Positions 25,338-32,532 of a DNA stretch of 64,000 nt are shown here, piece by piece. The stretch's first letter is position 1, and each line of letters begins with the position of its first letter. Source of the stretch: an uncultured Vicinamibacterales bacterium (GTDB lineage Bacteria > Acidobacteriota > Vicinamibacteria > Vicinamibacterales > UBA8438); the NCBI GenBank assembly GCA_958295905.1, contig OY282382.1, positions 496,001 through 560,000 on the forward strand, read 5' to 3'. The notes beneath the pieces are model-generated. The model was given only the letters and a program-made list of their open reading frames with translations. It did not search any database and was not told the DNA's origin. The position numbers were made by a program, and so were the translations under genes.

Positions 25338-26992
25338 CTGCCTTCCGCCTGCTGCTCGCCGCCGCCCTGCTCGCCGCGCCCGCCGCGGGGACTGCGCAGG
25401 AGGGCGGTCTCGACCCCGCGTCGCTCGTCGAGCCGTTGGAAGACTCGTGGCCGACCTACTCCGGCGACTACAGCGGCCGGCGCTACAGCCGGCTCAAGCA
25501 CGTGACGACGGACAACGTCCGGCAGTTGTCGCTCGCCTGGACCCGGAGCTTCAACACCGGGATGCCGCCCCTCAACGGACCCAACGCGCCGGACTTCACC
25601 GGCGGCGCGGGGACCGGGGACTACACCATCGGGGCGCAGCGCATCAAGGGCTCGATTCTCCAGGTCGGCGACCTGCTGTACGTCACCGCCCCCGACCACG
25701 TGTGGGCGATCGACGTTCGCGACGGCGGCACGCGGTGGCACTACTTCTGGAAGACCCGCGGCGGTCCCCACATCGGGAACCGGGGCGCCGCGCTGTGGCA
25801 CGACTCGATCATCTTCGAGACCGTCGACAACTACCTCGTCTCGCTCGACGCGCGCACCGGCGAGGAACGCTGGCACACCGAGATCGCCAGCTTCGAAGAG
25901 CAGTACTTCTCGACGATGGCCCCGATCGTCGTCGGCGACCACCTGCTCGTGGGCACCGGCAACGATCTCGACGCGCCGGGGTTCCTGCAGTCGTTCGACC
26001 CCGCCACCGGCGAGCGGCGGTGGCGCTTCTACACCGTCCCCATGAGCGAGGACGACGCGGGCATCGAGACCTGGCCGAACCTCGAGGCCGCGATGCACGG
26101 CGGGGGACAGGTGTGGGTGCCGGGGTCGTACGACCCCGAGACCGACTACTACATCTTCGGCACCGGCAACCCCACCCCCGGCTACACCGGGGTGGCGCGG
26201 CGCGGCGACAACCTCTTCACGTGCACGCTGATCGCGGTCGAGGTGTCCACCGGCAAGATGGCGTGGTACTTCCAGACCTCGCCGCACGACACCCACGACT
26301 GGGATTCGGCGCAGACCCCGATCCTGATCGACGGGGTGATCGACGGCGTTCCCCGAAAGCTCGTCTCCACCGCCGCCCGCAACGGCTACTTCTTCACCGT
26401 CGACCGCGTGACCGGCGAGCACGTCGTCACCACGCGCTACGGCGCCACGTCGAACTGGGCCAGCCACATCCGCGAGAGCGGGTCCCCCAATCCGCATCCC
26501 GCGAAGGAGGCGATCATTCCCGGGGCGCTGGTCTCCCCCGTCGAGGGGGGCGTGGCGAACTGGCAGCCGCCGGCGTTCAACCCCGACACCGGGCTCTTCT
26601 ATACCCAGGAGAACAACGGGTTCAACCTGCTCTACCTGACCGATCCCGACCCGCGCGGGTCGATGGGGCTGGGCGGCAAGGACCGGGTCACCGTGGGCAC
26701 CGGCGGCAACGCCTTCACCGCCATCGACTACCGCACCGGCGAGCCGCGCTGGCGTCACGCCTGGCCCATCGGCGGGGGCGGCGGGGCCGGCGTCCTCACC
26801 ACCGCGGGGGGGCTGGTCTTCACCGGCGACGGGAGCGGCAACTTCGTGGCGTTCGACGCCGCCGGCGGCGAGCTGCTCTGGCACACCCGCATCGGCAACA
26901 TCTCGAACGCGCCGCAGACCTATCTCGTCGACGGGCGGCAGCACGTCCTCGTGGCGGCCGGCCAGCAGCTCTTCGCCTTCGTCCTGTACTGA
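25334..26992 (+). CDS. PQQ-dependent alcohol-type dehydrogenase coupled to cytochrome c
   Basis: 552 residues, signal peptide LLLAAALLAAPAAGTAQ. A quinoprotein propeller: DSWPTYSGDYSGRRYSRLKH and NVRQLSLAWTRSF are the classical N-terminal blade of PQQ dehydrogenases, followed by SLDARTGEERWHTEI, SFDPATGERRWRFYT and AIDYRTGEPRWRHAW. YFQTSPHDTHDWDSAQTPIL contains the conserved D-x-H-D-W-D region that includes the catalytic Asp, and YFFTVDRVTGEHV is typical too. It is translationally coupled to the preceding two-haem cytochrome. The shared gene order suggests one periplasmic respiratory module oxidising an alcohol. Substrate unknown. Confidence 0.92.
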   Translation: MTAFRLLLAAALLAAPAAGTAQEGGLDPASLVEPLEDSWPTYSGDYSGRRYSRLKHVTTDNVRQLSLAWTRSFNTGMPPLNGPNAPDFTGGAGTGDYTIGAQRIKGSILQVGDLLYVTAPDHVWAIDVRDGGTRWHYFWKTRGGPHIGNRGAALWHDSIIFETVDNYLVSLDARTGEERWHTEIASFEEQYFSTMAPIVVGDHLLVGTGNDLDAPGFLQSFDPATGERRWRFYTVPMSEDDAGIETWPNLEAAMHGGGQVWVPGSYDPETDYYIFGTGNPTPGYTGVARRGDNLFTCTLIAVEVSTGKMAWYFQTSPHDTHDWDSAQTPILIDGVIDGVPRKLVSTAARNGYFFTVDRVTGEHVVTTRYGATSNWASHIRESGSPNPHPAKEAIIPGALVSPVEGGVANWQPPAFNPDTGLFYTQENNGFNLLYLTDPDPRGSMGLGGKDRVTVGTGGNAFTAIDYRTGEPRWRHAWPIGGGGGAGVLTTAGGLVFTGDGSGNFVAFDAAGGELLWHTRIGNISNAPQTYLVDGRQHVLVAAGQQLFAFVLY

Positions 26993-26996
26993 TCGG

Positions 26997-27587
26997 ATGC
27001 GCGCCGCTCCGGCCGTGATCTCTCGACCCGGGTTCGACGCGACGCCGTCGATGAGTTCAGGCCGCGCGCCGCAATCGACCACCCCCGTGCGCTACCACTT
27101 GGCCGAGAACAACCTCGCGTGGATGCGGTACCCGTTCGAGGATCCCCGCATGGCGGGCATGCGGGACGCGATCGACCGGATCAACCGGCTCGGGGACCGC
27201 TCGCCGGGCTTCGTGTGGCGGTTCGAGACGGAGGCCGGAGACGCGACCGGCGTGCGCGTGCTCGACGACCCCCGGGTGCTCTTCAACCTCACCCTCTGGG
27301 AGACGATCGAGGACCTCCGGCGGTACGTCTATCGCAGCGGGCACGCGGCGTTCTTCCGCCGCCGCCGCGAGTGGTTCCTGCCCCCGCCGCGCGAGCCGGT
27401 GGCGCTGTGGTGGGCGCCCGTGGGGGAGCGCCCGGACGTCGCCGAGGCGATGGCCCGCATCGAGCGGCTGTGGCGTGACGGCCCTTCGCCCGCGGCGTTC
27501 ACCCTGAAGCACGTCTACGACCCCGACGGCGCGCCGGTACCCCGGCCCGCGCAGAGGAGCACGAATGATCACGACCGAGACCCGTGA
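26997..27587 (+). CDS. DUF3291 family protein
   Basis: 196 residues from the ATG at 26997, or 178 from 27051; neither has a clear Shine-Dalgarno. The core VRYHLAENNLAWMRYPFEDP, the VWRFETEAGDATG segment, VLFNLTLWETIEDLRRYVYR and the HAAFFRRRREWF region are the hallmark of DUF3291, a ferredoxin-like (dimeric alpha-beta barrel) domain of unknown activity, often compared with monooxygenase-like ABM folds. It begins four bases after the dehydrogenase stop and overlaps the crotonase start by 23 bases, so it is part of this operon. No catalytic residues can be named. Confidence 0.85.
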   Translation: MRAAPAVISRPGFDATPSMSSGRAPQSTTPVRYHLAENNLAWMRYPFEDPRMAGMRDAIDRINRLGDRSPGFVWRFETEAGDATGVRVLDDPRVLFNLTLWETIEDLRRYVYRSGHAAFFRRRREWFLPPPREPVALWWAPVGERPDVAEAMARIERLWRDGPSPAAFTLKHVYDPDGAPVPRPAQRSTNDHDRDP

Positions 27588-28317
27588 CCGCGTCACCGTC
27601 GTCCGGATGGCGCACGGCAAGGTCAACGCGTTCGACCCCGACCTGATGAGCGGCCTGATCGACCAGCTCACCGCCCTGGAGGAGGCGGACACCGCGGCGG
27701 TGGTCCTCACCGGCTCCGGCGGCGTCTTCTCGGCCGGCGTCGATCTGCGGGGTCTCACCGCGGGCGGCCCCGACTACGTGAAGAGGCTGCTGCCGCTGCT
27801 GGGCGGGGCCTTCCTCCAGGCGTTCACCTTCCCCAAGCCGCTCGTCGCGGCGGTGAACGGACATGCGATCGCCGGCGGCTGCGTCCTCGCCTGCGCCTGC
27901 GACTACCGGATCATGGCCGACGGTGCCGGCCGCATCGGCACCCCCGAGCTGTCGGTGGGGGTGCCGTTCCCGAGCATGGCGCTCGAGATTCTCCGGCTGA
28001 CGGTGCCCGCGCACCGGCTGCAGGCGCTGATCTACCGGGGCCTGACGTGCGCGCCGGCCGAGGCCGTCGCCAACGGCTTGGTCGACGAACTGGCGGCTCC
28101 CGAGGCGGTCGTCCACCGCGCGGTCGAGATGGCCGCGCGCCTCGGGGCGCTGCCGCCCGCGTCGTTCGCGCTCACGAAGCGCATCATCCGCGAGCCCAGC
28201 CAGGCCCGCGTCCGCGAAATGCAGTCGGCGGACGCGGCGGTGACCGAGGCGTGGACGTCCCCCCGCGTGCTGGACGCCGTCCGCGCCTATGTCGAGCGCA
28301 CGCTGCCGTCACGATAG
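27565..28317 (+). CDS. Enoyl-CoA hydratase/isomerase family protein (crotonase)
   Basis: 250 residues, normal length. Crotonase fold: VVLTGSGGVFSAGVDLRGL forms the first half of the CoA oxyanion hole, LVAAVNGHAIAGGCVLACAC the second, and GRIGTPELSVGVPFP the acidic active-site loop. The start follows AGAGGAGCACGA and overlaps the DUF3291 gene. The reaction (hydration, isomerisation or another crotonase chemistry) cannot be told from sequence alone: the first catalytic Glu of standard hydratases is not evident in ADGAGRIG, while the second (in TPELSVG) is present. Last gene of the quinoprotein operon. Confidence 0.9.
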   Translation: MITTETRDRVTVVRMAHGKVNAFDPDLMSGLIDQLTALEEADTAAVVLTGSGGVFSAGVDLRGLTAGGPDYVKRLLPLLGGAFLQAFTFPKPLVAAVNGHAIAGGCVLACACDYRIMADGAGRIGTPELSVGVPFPSMALEILRLTVPAHRLQALIYRGLTCAPAEAVANGLVDELAAPEAVVHRAVEMAARLGALPPASFALTKRIIREPSQARVREMQSADAAVTEAWTSPRVLDAVRAYVERTLPSR

Positions 28318-28321
28318 CGCA

Positions 28322-28455
28322 GGCGTCTGCGCCGTAGAACCGTGCAGACGCCCGGCAGGGTTGGCTGGGCGGCAATCCTGGCCCCGCCGGAGTTTCGCGC
28401 CGGCTAACGTCCAACGCGACCGATAAAGTCGCACGGCGGCGATTTCCGGGCCGGT
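28322..28455 (+). repeat. Intergenic hairpin repeat family, copy 6 (long form)
   Basis: Starts five bases after the crotonase stop: GCGTCTGCGCCGTAGAACC, GGCAGGGTTGGCTGGGCGG, AATCCTGGCC, then the long-form insert with CGGAGTTTCGCGCCGGC and AACGCGACCGATAAAGTCGC, and finally CGGCGGCGATTTCCGGGCC. It shares its insert with the array before hsdM. A second repeat family (28478-28552) follows in the same 323-bp gap. Confidence 0.85.
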
Positions 28456-28477
28456 GGCGCCGTCGCGGCGGATCCGG

Positions 28478-28552
28478 CGTCGCACCGAGAGTGGCGACGG
28501 CGCCGGCGGACGGCACGGCACCCGCCTGACAAGGCGTGAGGAGGGGGCCTGG
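28478..28552 (+). repeat. Second dispersed repeat family, copy 1
   Basis: GTCGCACCGAGAGTGGCGAC and, further on, ACCCGCCTGACAAGGCGTGA with GGAGGG. Related blocks occur at 48864-49222 (plus) and 55560-55705 (minus). It lies between the crotonase and the AAA ATPase. Confidence 0.5.
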
Positions 28553-28640
28553 ACGGGAACCGGCGGGTCGGCCGCGCGGAAACCGAGCCGCGGGACCACG
28601 CCGTCCAGGCTGGGTGGTGCGCTCGGCAAGTGGAGGTACC

Positions 28641-29690
28641 GTGACGCTGACGAGGGTGGAGCTGGAGCAGTTCACGGCGTTCGCGCTGCTGAAGCTGGAC
28701 CTCTGTCGAGGCATCAACGTGCTGATCGGCACCAACGGTACAGGCAAGACCCACCTGATGAAGGTCTGCTACGCCGCCTGCGACGTCTCACGGAGTCCGG
28801 CCGACGACTTCGCCCGGAAGCTCGTCGCCGTGTTCCTGCCTTCGGGCCGGCGCCTGCGGCGTCTCGTCAGGCAGCAGCAGGGCGCGGACGGCGAAGCCAC
28901 GATACGGGTGCGGCGCGGCGCGTTGAAGCTGGAAGCCTCGTTCAGAAGTCGTCCGAGGCTGTTTTCGTTGGATCCGTCCACGTTCACCGACCACGATCCC
29001 GATCAGGCGATGAAGGCATGGGCGCGCGAGCGGGTGGAGAGCGTCTATGTTCCCGTCAAGGAAATGCTCTCCAACGGGCCCGGCTTCCGGTCGCTGTACT
29101 CGAAGCGCGAGGTGCACTTCGAGGAGGTGTACAGCGATATTCTGGATCGGGCGTATCTCCCTGCGCTGCGCAGACCGGTGGACGACCGGCACGAGCAACT
29201 GCTGGCCCGGCTGGAAACGGTGATTGGCGGCACCGTGGTGGTCGAGAACGAGGAGTTCTTCCTGCGCAATGAGCACGGGAACATCGAATTCTCCCTTCTC
29301 GCGGAGGGGGTACGCAAGCTCGCCTTGTTGTGGCTGTTGATCCGGAACGGCGTCATGCGCCCGGGTTCCGTTCTGTTCTGGGATGAACCCGAGACGAACC
29401 TGAACCCGAAGCTGTTCGGCCTCCTGATGGAGGTTTTTCTGGAACTCCAGCGCGCCGGCGTGCAGATATTTCTGGCGACCCACGACTACGTCATTCTCAA
29501 GGAGCTCGATCTGCGCGCGGGAGAAACCGACGAAGTTGCGTTCCACGCGTTCCATCGGAACGAGGAGACGGGCGGGATTGATTGCGCGACGACGCGGGGT
29601 TACCGTGACGTGCACCCGAACGTCATCGCCGATACGTTCACGGATCTCTACGACCGGGAAATAGCGCGCAGCCTGGGGGCGGCGGAATGA
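28641..29690 (+). CDS. AAA family ATPase of the OLD/RecF-like type
   Basis: 349 residues from a GTG with GGAGGT seven bases before it. Starts TLTRVELEQFTAFALLKLDL, then the P-loop NVLIGTNGTGKTHLMK (residues about 28-40), a helical middle, an ABC-type signature region FSLLAEGVRKLALLWLLI, Walker B with VLFWDEPETNLNPKLFGLL, and the H-loop FLATHDYVILKELDL. This is the AAA_15/AAA_21 layout of SMC-like ATPases found in OLD, RloC and similar phage-defence proteins, but with no TOPRIM or nuclease domain of its own. Its stop overlaps a 20-codon frame that looks like the start of a lost partner gene. A defence role is inferred from family and context. Confidence 0.85.
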   Translation: MTLTRVELEQFTAFALLKLDLCRGINVLIGTNGTGKTHLMKVCYAACDVSRSPADDFARKLVAVFLPSGRRLRRLVRQQQGADGEATIRVRRGALKLEASFRSRPRLFSLDPSTFTDHDPDQAMKAWARERVESVYVPVKEMLSNGPGFRSLYSKREVHFEEVYSDILDRAYLPALRRPVDDRHEQLLARLETVIGGTVVVENEEFFLRNEHGNIEFSLLAEGVRKLALLWLLIRNGVMRPGSVLFWDEPETNLNPKLFGLLMEVFLELQRAGVQIFLATHDYVILKELDLRAGETDEVAFHAFHRNEETGGIDCATTRGYRDVHPNVIADTFTDLYDREIARSLGAAE

Positions 29691-29749
29691 CCCTCTCGGA
29701 GGGCAATCTGGAGATGGACATTCCCGACGCGCTGGGTGGCGGGAGGTAG
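29687..29749 (+). pseudogene. 20-codon remnant of the ATPase partner gene
   Basis: ATGA overlap with the ATPase stop. It encodes MTLSEGNLEMDIPDALGGGR and then stops; the next gene begins eight bases later. The G-x-L-E-x-D-x-x-D-A-L pattern is what I remember for the N-terminus of the protein usually encoded after this kind of AAA ATPase. If so, the partner was truncated when the following ADOP gene was brought in. Confidence 0.45.
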
Positions 29750-29756
29750 TAGAAGG

Positions 29757-32213
29757 ATGTCACGCATCCTGCCGCTTCGTCTTCTGTGGCGCCGCGCCGT
29801 CGGGCACCCGGGCTTCACCCTCGTCGCTCTGACGACGCTGGCCGTCGGGATCGGCGCGAACGTGGCCATCTTCACGGTCGTCAACGCGGTGGTGCTGCGG
29901 CCGCTGCCGATTCCGGATTCCGAGCGGCTCGTGATGCTCAGGCACGCGGCGCCGGGGCTCGCGCAGCTCGACGAGCTGCCGATGTCGGACGCGCTCTACT
30001 TCCTCTACGCGGAAGAGAGCCGCACCCTCGACGGCGTGGCGGTGTACCGCGACCTGCAGGCGAGCTTCACCGGTCCCGACAACCCGCAACGGGTGCAGGC
30101 GGCGCGCGTCACCGCGTCGTTCTTCGACGTGATGCGGACACCGCCGCGCATCGGCCGGGGCTTCACGCCCGAGGACGACCGTCCCGGGGCGGCCCCGGTC
30201 GCGGTGCTCGCGGACGGGCTGTGGAGAAGCCGTTTCGGGGCCGACCCGGGCGTGGTCGGCGCCGTGGTCGACATCGACGGGGCGAGCGTCGAGGTGGTGG
30301 GGGTGATGCCCCCCGGCTTCCGCTTTTCGCGGCCGGACGCCGAGCTCTGGCAGCCGATGGGCCTCGACCGGGACGACACGCAACTGGGGGCGTTCGGGAT
30401 CAACGGCGTCGCCGGCATCGCCGACGGCTCGACCCTGGCACAGGCGCAGGCGGAGCTCGGCGCGATGCTGTCCAATCTGGTGGACGTCTTTCCGGACGAG
30501 GGTGCGGCCCCGATTCTGGCGAACGCCGGGTTCAGGCCCCTCGTCGACCGGGCGCGCGAGGTCGTGGTGGGCGACGTCGAGGCGATGTTGTGGATTCTGC
30601 TCGGCGCGGTGGGGTTTCTGCTGCTGATCGCCTGCGCCAACGTCGCCAATCTCTTTCTCGTGCAGTCCGAGGCGCGGCACGGCGAAGTGGCGATTCGCGC
30701 CGCTCTCGGCGAAGGCCGCGGGCGGGTCGCCGGCTCGGTCTTCGTCGAGAGCCTGGCCCTCGGCGTGGCAGGCGGCCTCGCGGCGCTGCCGCTGGCCCTG
30801 CTGGCGGTGCGCCTGCTGGCGGGCTTCGGCCCCCGGGCGCTGCCGCGCCTGGACGAGATCTCGATCGACGCGGCGGTGCTGCTGTTCGGCCTCGCGGCGT
30901 CGGTCGCGGCCGGTCTGCTGTTCGGGGTCCTGCCGGCGTGGCGGGCGGGCGCGGCGGCCGCCGCGGGCCACATGACGGCCGGCGCCCGCGGCGCCACCGC
31001 GGGCCGGGAGCGACAACTCGCCCGCCGGGGCCTGGTGGTGGTCCAGATCGCCCTGGCCCTGACCCTGCTCGTGGGGTCGGGACTGGCGGTGCGCTCGTTC
31101 CAGAAGCTGGCCGCCGTCGATCCCGGCTTCGAGCCGACGGACGTGCTGACCTTCGGGCTGGCGCTCCCCCTGCGCGACTACGAGACCGCCGAGTCGCGGC
31201 TCGCCTTCCACCGTCGGGTGGTCGACCGCCTGCGCGCCCTGCCCGGCGTCGCCGCCGCCGCGGCGGCAACCACCGTGCCCTTGGGCGGCGAGTTGTCCGG
31301 TTCGGGGCACACCATCGAAGGCCGGCCGCCGGCCGACGGCGAGGTGCCGCCGGTGTTCATGTGGAAGCGCGTCTCGCCCGCTTATTTCGACGCGATGGGC
31401 ATCGAGCTCATCGACGGCCGGGTGTTCGACCCGCTCGACGGAGAGCGCGACGCCCCGGTGGTCATCGTGTCTCGGGCGTTGGCGCGCGCGCAATGGCCGG
31501 GGGAGAGCGCGCTCGGCAAGGGGATCCGGGTGGGCGGTCCGCCGCCGGAGGAAGGCGGGGCGTGGTCCCGCGTCGTCGGCGTGGTGGACGACGTGCACGA
31601 AGCGGTGCTGCACGAAGACCCGCCGGCGATGGCGCACTACCCGATCCCCGGGGTCGTCAACGGCGTCGACGTTCCGCCCGTGATGCGCTACGTGGTGCGC
31701 GCCCCCAACGCGGCGGCGCTCGCCGGCGCCGTGCGGGAGACCGTGCGCGGGCTCGATCGGACGCTCCCCATCGCCGACGTCGAGACGCTGGAGACGCTGG
31801 TGGGGCGCGCGCGTGGAGAGCGCGCGTTCGTCATGGTCCTGCTCGTCATCGCCGCCGCGCTGGCGTTGCTGCTGGGCTCCATCGGCCTCTACGGCGTCGT
31901 CTCCTGCATGGTGGCGCAGCGGCGGCGGGAGATCGCCATCCGCATGGCGGTCGGGGCGCAGGTGGCCGACGTGCGCCGCCTCGTGCTCGTGGAGGCGGGC
32001 TGGATGGCCCTGCTCGGCGTGGCGGTGGGGGTGGCGTCGGCGGTGGCGCTGACCCGCCGGCTCCAGGCCCTGCTGTTCGAGACGGCCCCCCTCGACCCCG
32101 TCGTCTTCTCCACCGTCCCGGTGCTGCTGGCCGCGATCTGTCTGCTCGCGAGCTGGCTGCCGGCGCGCCGCGCCGCGCGGATCGATCCCATGACGATCCT
32201 GCGCGCCGAGTAG
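29757..32213 (+). CDS. ADOP-type ABC permease (FtsX/MacB-like, duplicated)
   Basis: 818 residues, full length for acidobacterial duplicated orphan permeases. N-terminal anchor: WRRAVGHPGFTLVALTTLAV, then GIGANVAIFTVVNAVVLRPL, the invariant opening of the family. Two MacB-type periplasmic domains are each followed by an FtsX membrane domain: VEAMLWILLGAVGFLLLIAC, ANVANLFLVQSEARHGEVAIRAALG in the first, and LALLLGSIGLYGVVSCMVAQ, RREIAIRMAVGAQ in the second. It ends ARRAARIDPMTILRAE. No ATPase gene is adjacent, as usual for this orphan class. Possible role: macrolide-like or lipoprotein-linked export, or cell-envelope signalling; not determined. Confidence 0.92.
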   Translation: MSRILPLRLLWRRAVGHPGFTLVALTTLAVGIGANVAIFTVVNAVVLRPLPIPDSERLVMLRHAAPGLAQLDELPMSDALYFLYAEESRTLDGVAVYRDLQASFTGPDNPQRVQAARVTASFFDVMRTPPRIGRGFTPEDDRPGAAPVAVLADGLWRSRFGADPGVVGAVVDIDGASVEVVGVMPPGFRFSRPDAELWQPMGLDRDDTQLGAFGINGVAGIADGSTLAQAQAELGAMLSNLVDVFPDEGAAPILANAGFRPLVDRAREVVVGDVEAMLWILLGAVGFLLLIACANVANLFLVQSEARHGEVAIRAALGEGRGRVAGSVFVESLALGVAGGLAALPLALLAVRLLAGFGPRALPRLDEISIDAAVLLFGLAASVAAGLLFGVLPAWRAGAAAAAGHMTAGARGATAGRERQLARRGLVVVQIALALTLLVGSGLAVRSFQKLAAVDPGFEPTDVLTFGLALPLRDYETAESRLAFHRRVVDRLRALPGVAAAAAATTVPLGGELSGSGHTIEGRPPADGEVPPVFMWKRVSPAYFDAMGIELIDGRVFDPLDGERDAPVVIVSRALARAQWPGESALGKGIRVGGPPPEEGGAWSRVVGVVDDVHEAVLHEDPPAMAHYPIPGVVNGVDVPPVMRYVVRAPNAAALAGAVRETVRGLDRTLPIADVETLETLVGRARGERAFVMVLLVIAAALALLLGSIGLYGVVSCMVAQRRREIAIRMAVGAQVADVRRLVLVEAGWMALLGVAVGVASAVALTRRLQALLFETAPLDPVVFSTVPVLLAAICLLASWLPARRAARIDPMTILRAE

Positions 32214-32532
32214 GTTACGGACCCCGCCCGCCGTACCGGGGGTTCGGCGGTCCGGCCGCGCGGGGGTCAACGGCCTGCGGCGGGGTCATCTGCTGTATCG
32301 GCGGGGCGGGGTAGTCGGGTCCGGTGAAGAACGAGAGCCTGTGTCGGGGTGCGGGGCCCACGGCCCCGGCCGGGTTCGGCCGCACCGCGCCGCACCCCGG
32401 ACCCGCTTCCAGTTGGCCGCGCCGGGCGGCGTCCGCGGTCGTCCCGGGCTGATGCCGTCACCGCGGTCCTAAATCCCCGCACCCGCGCGCTTCGGCGCCG
32501 CCGATGGCCGAGCTGTGAGCGCGGCCGCCGCG
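32214..32532. other. 319-bp gap between convergent genes
   Basis: Separates the ADOP permease (plus) from the TonB receptor (minus). GC-rich with several G- and C-runs; no gene, repeat family member or clear terminator stem was recognised. Confidence 0.4.

Noticed and set aside
29760..32270. 836-codon minus-strand frame opposite the ADOP permease
   Set aside because: His/Arg/Gln-rich translation; the plus strand encodes a complete permease.
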